32,271 nucleotides of DNA from Planctomycetia bacterium (lineage in GTDB: Bacteria > Planctomycetota > Planctomycetia > Pirellulales > Thermoguttaceae). The stretch's first letter is position 1. The number at the start of each line of letters is the position of its first letter. Below the pieces are notes generated by a model that had not been told where the DNA came from, ran no database searches, and saw only the letters and a program-made list of their open reading frames with translations. Below are positions 8,294-15,685 of this stretch, in pieces. The translations under genes were made by a program, and so were the position numbers. The stretch lies in contig JAUNBF010000046.1 in assembly GCA_030527185.1 (NCBI GenBank), positions 1 to 32,271 on the forward strand, given 5' to 3'.

Positions 8294-8791
8294 CTACATT
8301 TTACGCAATAAATCCAGCATTTCCAACAACGCTTCGGCACAATCCGCCCCTTTGTTTCCCAGGTGAGCCGTTTGGGTTTTGTCGTGCGACCCCTCGTCCC
8401 CACCACTGCGGGCAAGGGCCTGTTCCACATTGTTACAGGTCAAGACGCCAAACATCACCGGTTTACCACTTTCCGCACCCTGGCGGGCAAACTCGATACT
8501 GATGGCACGGTTGATATGTTCGTCGTGGGACGTTTCCCCCTTGATGACCGCTCCCAATGCCAACACACCAGCATAACGCGGATCCCGAATCAGTCTTCCC
8601 GAAAGCGTCGGCAATTCAAAGGCACCGGGAACATAAAAAACATCGATCATTCCTTCCGGGACGCCACTGGAAAAAAATTTCTCCAACGCTCCGGTCAAAA
8701 GTCGTTCGGTAATGGTACGATTGAATTTGGCTACCAAAATACCGATTCGCCCCGGAATATTCGGGGAGATGCTTCCTTCGTAGATCATCAT
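8294..8791 (-). CDS. ribH: 6,7-dimethyl-8-ribityllumazine synthase
   Basis: 165 residues. The protein condenses 5-amino-6-ribitylaminouracil with 3,4-dihydroxybutanone 4-phosphate, the penultimate step of riboflavin synthesis, as a pentamer or 60-mer shell. Diagnostic blocks are LVAKFNRTITERLLTGA, VPGAFELP, GAVIKGETSHDEHI (with the catalytic histidine in the HDEHI part), FGVLTCNNVEQALAR and NKGADCAEALLEM. Two tandem ATG codons follow AGGAAGG; the second (8788) has the better spacing, so the protein may be one residue shorter. It sits 28 bases after rho and 15 before nusB. Confidence 0.95.
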   Translation of the reverse strand: MMIYEGSISPNIPGRIGILVAKFNRTITERLLTGALEKFFSSGVPEGMIDVFYVPGAFELPTLSGRLIRDPRYAGVLALGAVIKGETSHDEHINRAISIEFARQGAESGKPVMFGVLTCNNVEQALARSGGDEGSHDKTQTAHLGNKGADCAEALLEMLDLLRKM

Positions 8792-8819
8792 TTACCTTCC
8801 TGAAATGGAGTTCCCAAAA

Positions 8820-10604
8820 TCACGAAATTCCCGCCAAAAATTCCGTATTGGTCTGGGTACGTCGCAGACGATTCGTCAGCATTTCCATCGCGTCAACCGG
8901 ATTGAGTTCGTACAAAACCCGTCGCAATTTGTTGAGTTGCATAAATTCCTCCTCGGAACGAAGCATCTCCTCACGCCGGGTTCCACTCTGATTCAAATCC
9001 ATCGACGGCCAGATACGCTGTTCGACCAGTTTTTTATCCAGTACGATTTCCAAATTGCCGGTTCCCTGAAATTCTTCAAGAATCACCTGATCCATGGCAC
9101 TTCCCGTTTCGGTCAGGGCGGTTGCCAGAATCGTGAGCGAGCCACCCTGTTCGATACATCGAGCGGCACTGAAAAATCGTTTGGGGAATTGGATCGCGTG
9201 CGAATCGACACCTCCCGAAAGCGTCTTCCCGGACGGTTCCGTTTCGGAATTCCACGCACGAGCCAACCGTGTAATCGAGTCGAGCAGGATAATCACATCC
9301 TGTCCATACTCCACCATCCGCTTGGCCTTTTCCAGCACCATTTCCGCGACCTGGATATGCCGAATGGAGGGTTCGTCGAACGTCGAACTGATCACTTCAC
9401 AGTTCAACCCCTGCACCTGTCGCCGCATGTCGGTCACTTCCTCAGGACGTTCATCGACCAGCAACATGAAAACGTACAGATTGGGATAGTTTTTCAATGC
9501 CGCCTTGGCAATTTTCTGTAACAAGAGCGTTTTTCCGGCTCGTGGCGGACTGACGATCAATCCACGTTGCCCAAACCCAATCGGAACCATCATGTCCAGC
9601 ACCCGCGTTTCCACATCGTCCGGCTCGGCCTCCAGTTTCAGACGACGTGTCGGATGTGTCGGCGTTAAATCGTCAAAATTCCGCTTGCGGGAAAATTCGT
9701 TCGGATCGCGGTAATTGATAGCCTCCACTCGCAACAACGCAAAATACCGTTCGTTCTCCTTCGGCGGACGAATTTGGCCGGAAATGATCGTTCCCGTCTT
9801 CAGGCCAAAACGGCGGATTTGGCTGGGAGAAACGTAAATATCGTCGGGGCAGGAAATGTAATGATAATCAACACTTCGCAGGAAACCAAAACCGTCCGGC
9901 AGGATTTCCAGCGTTCCTTCGCCATACATCAGCCCGTTGAGCTTGATTTTTTCCTTGAGAATGCGGAAGATGAGGTCTTGTTGTTGGAGATTTTTTTCAT
10001 CCAGGTGAGGAATATCCCATTTTCGCGCTTCCGCAATCAGTTCCGTGGCCGACATACGCTGCAATTTGCCGATCGTGTCCATATCCTCGCCGGCAAACGA
10101 GTTCTCCTGAAGACGACGGTGCCCGCGACTCATTTCTTCCGCCAACTCTTCCGCCAGCGAGAGCGGTTCCTGGTGCTGCCGATGGACATATTCACCACGG
10201 GGAGGACGCTGGGAAGCATTCCAGTTTCCTGCCGGTTTTCGATACCCATAAGGACGTCGCGACCCACGAGAGACATTGCCTGTCTGGATTTGTCGATCGG
10301 TGCGATGGGAAGAGGGGGGGAATTCGCGCGATCGGTTTTTCTCCTCTTCCACAGATTCCGCGGAAGTCTCCTTTTCATGAAGGTGAGCGGTAGAACGGGG
10401 AATCACACTTCCAGGAGGGATTCGCGTCAAGCCGGGAATACCGCGTGGTACCACACTGTCGCGGGGGGTGGCGGCGCGGCGATTCAGAACCGGTCGTTCC
10501 CGGATGATTTTTCGCGCCGATTCGACATCTTCCAGAGTATTTTCTCTGGAAACAAGTTCCTTGTCAGGGGTGGGATTCATTCCCACGACGGAATCGTCAG
10601 GCAT
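8820..10604 (-). CDS. rho: Transcription termination factor Rho with long N-terminal extension
   Basis: 594 residues, starting at the ATG at 10604 preceded by AGGAG; an upstream in-frame ATG (10724) gives unlikely sequence. Residues 1 to about 170 are polar, rich in Arg, Ser, Pro and Glu, and probably disordered. From about residue 175 the standard Rho follows: the N-terminal helical domain ([16 protein letters not shown]), the cold-shock RNA-binding domain ([15 protein letters not shown]), the Walker A loop [14 protein letters not shown] near residue 350, Walker B-type [14 protein letters not shown], the Q-loop/R-loop region [23 protein letters not shown] and the C-terminal TRREEMLRS and [18 protein letters not shown]. 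It is the hexameric RNA helicase that terminates transcription. First gene of the operon rho-ribH-nusB-ftsY-alkD-like. Confidence 0.95.
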   Translation of the reverse strand: MPDDSVVGMNPTPDKELVSRENTLEDVESARKIIRERPVLNRRAATPRDSVVPRGIPGLTRIPPGSVIPRSTAHLHEKETSAESVEEEKNRSREFPPSSHRTDRQIQTGNVSRGSRRPYGYRKPAGNWNASQRPPRGEYVHRQHQEPLSLAEELAEEMSRGHRRLQENSFAGEDMDTIGKLQRMSATELIAEARKWDIPHLDEKNLQQQDLIFRILKEKIKLNGLMYGEGTLEILPDGFGFLRSVDYHYISCPDDIYVSPSQIRRFGLKTGTIISGQIRPPKENERYFALLRVEAINYRDPNEFSRKRNFDDLTPTHPTRRLKLEAEPDDVETRVLDMMVPIGFGQRGLIVSPPRAGKTLLLQKIAKAALKNYPNLYVFMLLVDERPEEVTDMRRQVQGLNCEVISSTFDEPSIRHIQVAEMVLEKAKRMVEYGQDVIILLDSITRLARAWNSETEPSGKTLSGGVDSHAIQFPKRFFSAARCIEQGGSLTILATALTETGSAMDQVILEEFQGTGNLEIVLDKKLVEQRIWPSMDLNQSGTRREEMLRSEEEFMQLNKLRRVLYELNPVDAMEMLTNRLRRTQTNTEFLAGIS

Positions 10605-10706
10605 GACATAACTCCTGAAATAATAATGAAAAGCTGAGATTTGGCAGGTAAAGGGGGGACTATGGAAAAGGCCATAAAAACAATCACACCCTTTTAATAT
10701 ACAACC

Positions 10707-10712
10707 ATTATA
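10707..10712 (-). promoter_or_regulatory. Probable -10 box of the rho operon
   Basis: A perfect TATAAT on the minus strand lies about 100 bases before the rho start in an AT-rich patch. No good -35 hexamer stands at 16-18 bases, so the assignment is tentative. Confidence 0.35.
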
Positions 10713-10820
10713 TAAAAAATACAAGCGGGGGGGAGGCGTTTTCGGGAAATTCCCAGTGGAGGAAGCATATTCATCACGACGGCAATCCCGATTTCGAGTA
10801 TCCGCCGAGAGAACCGTGGG

Positions 10821-10857
10821 AAGGGAAATGGAGGGGATTTTACATTTCCCTTTTTCT
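10821..10857 (+). terminator. Orphan intrinsic-terminator-like hairpin
   Basis: AAGGGAAATG (10821-10830) pairs perfectly with CATTTCCCTT (10843-10852) around a 12-base loop, followed by a T-rich run (TTTTTCTT counted from the end of the stem). The orientation fits termination of plus-strand transcription, yet no plus-strand gene lies upstream within this intergenic region, so it may end a small RNA or leader. Confidence 0.5.
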
Positions 10858-11090
10858 TCCGCGGAAAATACGGCTTACCTTGACGTGGAAACCCTTCCGG
10901 GCTGCCAACTTTTCCCCCGATGTTTTCAAAATGGCAAATATGGCAAACAAATTTTGGAAGTACTCCAGCGTTATTACGTGGTACATTGCCAGATATTTTT
11001 TAACTCAACACGATTTTTTATTTTGGAGGCAGGGTGGTTTTCTGAAAAGGGAAAAGGTGCCCTAACCCTCCTTTTAGAAAGGTTTTTTTG

Positions 11091-11099
11091 TGATATACT
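11091..11099 (+). promoter_or_regulatory. Extended -10 promoter of the ACT-UPF0210 operon
   Basis: TGATATACT is an extended -10 element (TG-n-TATACT). The -35 region is poor, as is usual for extended -10 promoters. Transcription would start near 11106, about 31 bases before the ATG. Confidence 0.5.
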
Positions 11100-11136
11100 G
11101 GAGAAAAAGTTTTGTCAACGTGGGGAGGGAGATGTA

Positions 11137-11703
11137 ATGTCCCGATATGTATTGAATGTGATGTCCGACGACCATCCGGGAATTATCGCGGCGGTGACGG
11201 CGGCGGTGGAATTGGTGGGCGGAAATATCGAATCGTGCAGCCAGACCGTGCTGGGGGGATATTTTACGCTCATTATGATTGTAAAGCTGGAAGAAAGGCT
11301 TCCGGTCGAAGAGGTGCGGCGGCATATCCTCGAAAAAACGGCGGCGGCATGCCAGATCGATGTTTCTGTGCGACTGGCCAGCCAGGAACGTAACGAGGAG
11401 GAGAAGGTGGAGCATTTTGTCATTACCGCCTTTGGAAAAGACCAGGCCGGGATTGTTCGACGGTTTAGCGAATACCTCTCCGACCACGAAATGAACATCA
11501 TCGATATGTATGGTTGCCAGAGGGTGAAAGCGGATGGCGAGACGGAATTTCTGTTGACCGGACAGGTGGAGATTCCGGTGAAGTGGAATTTTACGATGTT
11601 GCAGTGTGATTTGGAGTCGATTGGCAAAGAACTGGGTTTTACCGTCCGGCTCCAGCATGAGAATATTTTTACCGCCACCAACCGTTTACGTTACCGGAGT
11701 TGA
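11137..11703 (+). CDS. Double-ACT-domain protein (GcvR/UPF0237-like)
   Basis: 188 residues. The ATG at 11137 has GGGGAGGGAG five bases before it; the open frame extends upstream but without any ribosome site. Two ACT domains are visible: one from residue 1 (MSRYVLNVMSDDHPGIIAAV, with GGNIESCSQTVLGGYFTLIM) and one from about residue 95 (FVITAFGKDQAGIVRRFSEYL, with MNIIDMYGCQ). The D-x-P/A-G-I ligand-type turns are present in both. ACT domains bind amino acids and control metabolism or transcription. In many Firmicutes a small ACT protein (UPF0237) precedes a UPF0210 gene, exactly as here. The ligand is unknown. Confidence 0.85.
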   Translation: MSRYVLNVMSDDHPGIIAAVTAAVELVGGNIESCSQTVLGGYFTLIMIVKLEERLPVEEVRRHILEKTAAACQIDVSVRLASQERNEEEKVEHFVITAFGKDQAGIVRRFSEYLSDHEMNIIDMYGCQRVKADGETEFLLTGQVEIPVKWNFTMLQCDLESIGKELGFTVRLQHENIFTATNRLRYRS

Positions 11704-11705
11704 AA

Positions 11706-13082
11706 ATGCTGAATACGGATGAAATCCTTACCACGATTGAGATGCTGCACGCGGAACACCTGGATGTTCGGGCGGTGACGCTGGCGTTGAATGTGAATGA
11801 CTGTGCGGCCGCGACCGCCGATGGGGTGTGTCAGAAATTGTTGACGAAAATCACTTCCGTGGCGGGGAAACTGGTGCAGACGTGTGACCGGGTGGGAAAT
11901 AAATATGGCATTCCGGTGATTAACAAGCGAATTGCCCTCTCCCCCGTTTCGATTTTGTTGGCCGGGCATGGGAAAACGGCTCCGTTGAAAATCGCGCAGG
12001 CACTGGATAAAGCGGCCGCCGCCTGTGGGATTGATTTTGTGGGAGGTTTTTCCGCGTTGGTGCATAAGGGAATCACGCCGTCGGAAGATTTGCTGATTCG
12101 CTCTCTTCCTGAAGTCCTTTCGCAAACACGCCAGGTCTGTTCTTCCGTGAATGTTGCCTCACGGAAAGCGGGAATCAATATGAACGCTGTGAAAATGATG
12201 GGAAGTATCATCCGCGACATTGCGTTTGCCACAGAATCGATTCGCGGATTTGGGTGTGCCAAATTGGTCGTTTTTGCCAACATCCCGGAGGACAGCCCAT
12301 TCATGGCAGGGGCGTATATGGGGGCTGGCGAACCGGAGGCGACCATCAATATCGGCGTTTCCGGCCCCGGTGTGGTGAGCAGTGCGCTGCGGCGGTTCAT
12401 TGAGTTACACGACGGCAATGTGACGCTCGACCAACTGGCGGAAGAGATTAAAATCACCAGTTTTCGCGTGACGCGAGTGGGGGAGTTGATTGGCCGTGAA
12501 GTGGCGAGGGAGTTGGGAATTGAATTTGGCATTGTCGATTTGTCGCTGGCACCAACGCCGACGGTGGGGGACAGTGTGGGCGAGATTCTCAAGGCACTGG
12601 GAATTGAGAAAATCGGCGCTCCCGGTTCGACAGCCGCCGTGGCAATGCTCAACGACGCGGTGAAAAAAGGGGGACTGTTTGCGTCGAGTTCCGTGGGCGG
12701 ATTGAGCGGCGCGTTCATCCCCGTCAGCGAAGATTCCGCCCTGGCAGAAGCGGTGGGGAAAGGGTCGCTGGTGTTGGAGAAGCTCGAAGCGATGACCAGC
12801 GTCTGTTCCGTCGGTCTCGACATGGTAGCCATTCCCGGAGAAACCCGTGCGGAGACGATTTCCGCCATCATTGCGGACGAAATGGCGATTGGCGTTATCA
12901 ATAACAAGACGACGGCCGTGCGAATCATCCCCGTTCCGGGTGCCAAGGCGGGGGAGGTGGTTGATTTCGGTGGCCTGTTTGGTTCCACACCCGTTCTGGA
13001 CGTGCGGAACGATGGCGGGAGTGAGGCGTTTGTCCACTACGGCGGACGGATTCCGGCACCGTTGCAATCGTTGGGCAATTAG
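11706..13082 (+). CDS. UPF0210 (DUF711, PFL-like fold) family protein
   Basis: 458 residues. The ATG at 11706 follows GGAG by six bases, the ribosome site lying within the last codons of the ACT gene; a TTG at 11700 is an alternative. The sequence closely follows the UPF0210 family: LNTDEILTTIEMLHAEHLDVR at the start, GVCQKLLTKI, GKTAPLKIAQALDKAA, GGFSALVHKG, INMNAVKMMGSIIRD, GAGEPEATINIGVSGPGVV, FKI-like EEIKITSFRVTRVGELIG, GIVDLSLAPTPTVGDSVGEIL and GAPGSTAAVAMLNDAVKKGG. Structures of the family show a pyruvate formate-lyase-like barrel, but no glycyl radical motif is seen and no reaction is known. Pairing with an ACT protein suggests control by an amino acid. Confidence 0.9.
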   Translation: MLNTDEILTTIEMLHAEHLDVRAVTLALNVNDCAAATADGVCQKLLTKITSVAGKLVQTCDRVGNKYGIPVINKRIALSPVSILLAGHGKTAPLKIAQALDKAAAACGIDFVGGFSALVHKGITPSEDLLIRSLPEVLSQTRQVCSSVNVASRKAGINMNAVKMMGSIIRDIAFATESIRGFGCAKLVVFANIPEDSPFMAGAYMGAGEPEATINIGVSGPGVVSSALRRFIELHDGNVTLDQLAEEIKITSFRVTRVGELIGREVARELGIEFGIVDLSLAPTPTVGDSVGEILKALGIEKIGAPGSTAAVAMLNDAVKKGGLFASSSVGGLSGAFIPVSEDSALAEAVGKGSLVLEKLEAMTSVCSVGLDMVAIPGETRAETISAIIADEMAIGVINNKTTAVRIIPVPGAKAGEVVDFGGLFGSTPVLDVRNDGGSEAFVHYGGRIPAPLQSLGN

Positions 13083-13091
13083 GATTTTTCA

Positions 13092-13139
13092 AAAAGGTAC
13101 GCACTTCGTGTCGGGAGAGGCGAATTCCGCGTACCTTTT
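13092..13139. terminator. Bidirectional terminator hairpin
   Basis: AAAAGGTACGC (13092-13102) and GCGTACCTTTT (13129-13139) are perfect inverted copies of 11 bases around a 26-base loop, in the 72-base gap between two converging genes. A-rich and T-rich flanks on both sides fit termination in both directions. Confidence 0.7.
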
Positions 13140-13154
13140 CGAGATTTTCCGGTC

Positions 13155-15533
13155 TTACGGAATTGCCTGAAATGGAATCTTTTTCTCCTGGGCATATTTT
13201 TCCGCGACAGAACCTTTTGAGGCGTGAATGGTCAATTTTTCACAACCCTCGAAGGCATCTTCTCCAATGTATTGAACGCTGTCAGGAATCGTGACATCGG
13301 TCAAACCGGCGCAACCTCTAAAAGCCTCATGAAAGATGGTATAAATTCCATCGGGAACTTCATAACTTCCCTGATGGCAAGGCAAGCAGGCAATCATCTC
13401 TCCATCATGACTAAACAACCCCTTTCCAATCTGTTGGAAGGAGGTATTTTTCGTGTCGATATGGATCGTCTGCAAACGTCTGCAATGGACAAATGGATTG
13501 CCGGCAATACCGATGACGCGGGCGGGAATCGTAACGCTGGTTAAATGGTGGCACTCATGAAATACTTCCCCGGAAAGAAAGGCGACAGGCAAACCTTCCA
13601 GAAATGCCGGTATTACCACGTTCGCGTCCTGCCCCAAATAGCGGATGATGAAGATATGGTCCTTGTATTTTTCATACTCGAAGGGGATGAGCTGCTGGAA
13701 GGGAATCCCGTTTTCCTGGGCAAATTTTTCCGCGGGGGTGCCTTCTGAAGCGTGAATCGTTAACTGGCAACCTGTCAAGGCGTTTTTGTCAATCGATGTC
13801 ATATAGTCGGAAAATTCCAGAGAAACGACCTCTTTACATCCCTCCAACGCTCCCTCTTTCAGCGTCGTGACTGGCAAATCCTCTATCATTGCCGGAATGA
13901 CCACGTGCGTTTCGGGACCGACGTATCGGGTAATCACGATATGATCGGCATGTTTCTCATAGTGGAATTTCCTGAAAACCTGATGTGGCATTTCTTCCAA
14001 TTTCGCAAAGGCCTCCGCTTCGGAATCTTCCCACACTCCCAACGTTAAATGCTCACATTCATAAAACGCGCGATTGTCAATGCTCGTGGCAGGGGGAATT
14101 TTCAGAAATGTTAAACTTTTACATCCAGAAAACGCATTCGATCGTATCTCCGTCACGCTGTCGGGAATATTCACGGAAGTCAATTTTTCGCAGCCCTCAA
14201 ACAAAGAATCTTCCAGGAAAGTCAGGCCGTCAGGGAGCGTGATTTCGGTTAAATTCGTACATCCCCAGAAAGCACCGATGTCGATACATGTCACCTTTTC
14301 AGGAATGGTTATCGCGGTTAAACTTTTACATCCCGCGAATAGGTGAGCGCGGAGGGAAGTCAGTCCCTCGGGAAGTTGGATGTCGGTCAAATTCAGACAC
14401 CCCACAAACGCATTTTCTCCAATGGAGATTACACTCTCAGGAATGGTCAGGGACTGGAGATTTTCACAGAAACCGAATGCCTTCCTTTCGATGGAAGTCA
14501 CACTGTCGGGGATTTCGACTTTCAGAAGGTGTTTATGGGTGCTGAAAGCCCCCTCTCCAATGGCGGTGACGCCTGCGGGAATTTGGTAAACCTTCCTTCG
14601 CGGAAGTGGCAGACAGGCAATCAGTTTTTTTCCGTCACCACTGAACAAAACGTGATCGACCCATCGAAACGCAGTGTTTTCGGAGGGAATGTGAACCTCC
14701 TCCAAACGGGGACAATACTGGAAGGGATTCCCTTCCATCTGTTTCAATCCTTTGGGAAGAGTGACCGATTTCAGATTTTCACATCCTGAAAACAGGCCGC
14801 TTTTCAGAGATGTCACCCCGTCTGGAAGCACGATTTCCGTTAAACTTTGGCAATCTGTAAACGCGTTTCCCTCGATGGATGTTAAACTGTCCGGGAGGAT
14901 GACGGAGGTTAGACCCCGGCAACTGCCAAAAGCAACGCCGCCCAGGGAGGTAACTCCTTCAGGAATCGTGACGCTGGTTAATTCCTGGCACTTCCAAAAC
15001 GCAAAACGACCAATGGTGGTAACGCCTGCGGGAATCTGGTAATCGCCCCGCTTATGAGGCAGGCAGACGATCAACGTTTTTCCATCGTCACCCAACAAAA
15101 CGTCGTCAGAAAATTGAAACGTGGTATTTTCCGGGGGAATTTGGATTTCGCGCAATTCCGGGCACGCATCAAAAAACCCCGCGTCGACCTGTTTCAAGCC
15201 TTGGGAAAACGTGACGGTGGTTAAATGTTTACACGTGTCAAACACACTAAAACCCAGAGTCGTTATCCCCTCCGGGAGTTCCACACTCACCACGGAATCG
15301 CACCTGTAAAACGCCCGTGGACGGATGGAGGTAACAGGCAAACCCTCGATTTTCTCAGGAATCCGCACATGTTTCTCCTCACCGATGTATCGGGTGATCA
15401 GGATGTAGTCTTCCTCCTTATCGTATTCATAATCCAGCCCTTCCCCTGCCATCAGGTTGCCAACAACCATCAGGGCAACGAAAAACAGATGAAGCACCGG
15501 AAAAGAAGGTATGGGAAAAGAGAGGTTCGTCAT
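13155..15533 (-). CDS. Secreted BspA-type leucine-rich-repeat protein
   Basis: 792 residues. Residues 1-29 look like a signal peptide (hydrophobic FPVLHLFFVALMVVGNLMAG). The rest consists of many LRR_5 (BspA/Treponema) units of about 23 residues with the pattern LTSVTIPDSVTSIGxxAFxGC, the cysteine recurring in most units. Three similar headers punctuate the array, near residues 33, 522 and 615: YEYDKEEDYILITRYIG, YEKHADHIVITRYVG and YEKYKDHIFIIRYLG, each followed by a VVIPAxxEGLPV-like segment. This suggests duplication of a larger module. No C-terminal anchor is seen. Such proteins are surface or secreted adhesins in gut and oral anaerobes; the target here is unknown. Nothing links it functionally to its neighbours. 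Confidence 0.85.
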   Translation of the reverse strand: MTNLSFPIPSFPVLHLFFVALMVVGNLMAGEGLDYEYDKEEDYILITRYIGEEKHVRIPEKIEGLPVTSIRPRAFYRCDSVVSVELPEGITTLGFSVFDTCKHLTTVTFSQGLKQVDAGFFDACPELREIQIPPENTTFQFSDDVLLGDDGKTLIVCLPHKRGDYQIPAGVTTIGRFAFWKCQELTSVTIPEGVTSLGGVAFGSCRGLTSVILPDSLTSIEGNAFTDCQSLTEIVLPDGVTSLKSGLFSGCENLKSVTLPKGLKQMEGNPFQYCPRLEEVHIPSENTAFRWVDHVLFSGDGKKLIACLPLPRRKVYQIPAGVTAIGEGAFSTHKHLLKVEIPDSVTSIERKAFGFCENLQSLTIPESVISIGENAFVGCLNLTDIQLPEGLTSLRAHLFAGCKSLTAITIPEKVTCIDIGAFWGCTNLTEITLPDGLTFLEDSLFEGCEKLTSVNIPDSVTEIRSNAFSGCKSLTFLKIPPATSIDNRAFYECEHLTLGVWEDSEAEAFAKLEEMPHQVFRKFHYEKHADHIVITRYVGPETHVVIPAMIEDLPVTTLKEGALEGCKEVVSLEFSDYMTSIDKNALTGCQLTIHASEGTPAEKFAQENGIPFQQLIPFEYEKYKDHIFIIRYLGQDANVVIPAFLEGLPVAFLSGEVFHECHHLTSVTIPARVIGIAGNPFVHCRRLQTIHIDTKNTSFQQIGKGLFSHDGEMIACLPCHQGSYEVPDGIYTIFHEAFRGCAGLTDVTIPDSVQYIGEDAFEGCEKLTIHASKGSVAEKYAQEKKIPFQAIP

Positions 15534-15593
15534 CGTACGTTTTTCCTGAACGGGATTTCTGAAACTTTATCGGTGAAAACATCTCACCACGTT

Positions 15594-15622
15594 ATTGTGA
15601 CACACTCCCCGGAAAACGTCAA
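15594..15622 (-). promoter_or_regulatory. Probable promoter of the LRR protein gene
   Basis: On the minus strand TTGACG (15617-15622), a 17-base spacer and CACAAT (15594-15599) form a reasonable promoter about 60 bases before the start codon. Confidence 0.45.
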
Positions 15623-15685
15623 GCAAAACAAGGGGCAAGTCTCTCTGTTTTTTTGTGGGGATGTTTGTTAGGGCGTTAAAAAACC

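Larger units (their letters stand above)
10605..11136. other. Divergent intergenic region between rho and the ACT gene
   Basis: This 532-base stretch carries no convincing gene. It holds a TATAAT box for rho on the minus strand, an extended -10 box for the ACT gene on the plus strand, a small palindrome GGGAAATTCCC (10744-10754), and an orphan terminator-like hairpin at 10821-10852. A long open frame on the plus strand through this region is only the upstream extension of the ACT gene and has no ribosome site. Confidence 0.6.

Noticed and set aside
10605..10724. A longer Rho N-terminus from the ATG at 10724.
   Set aside because: The extra 40 residues do not look like Rho, there is no ribosome site, and the TATAAT box lies inside them; the ATG at 10604 has AGGAG.
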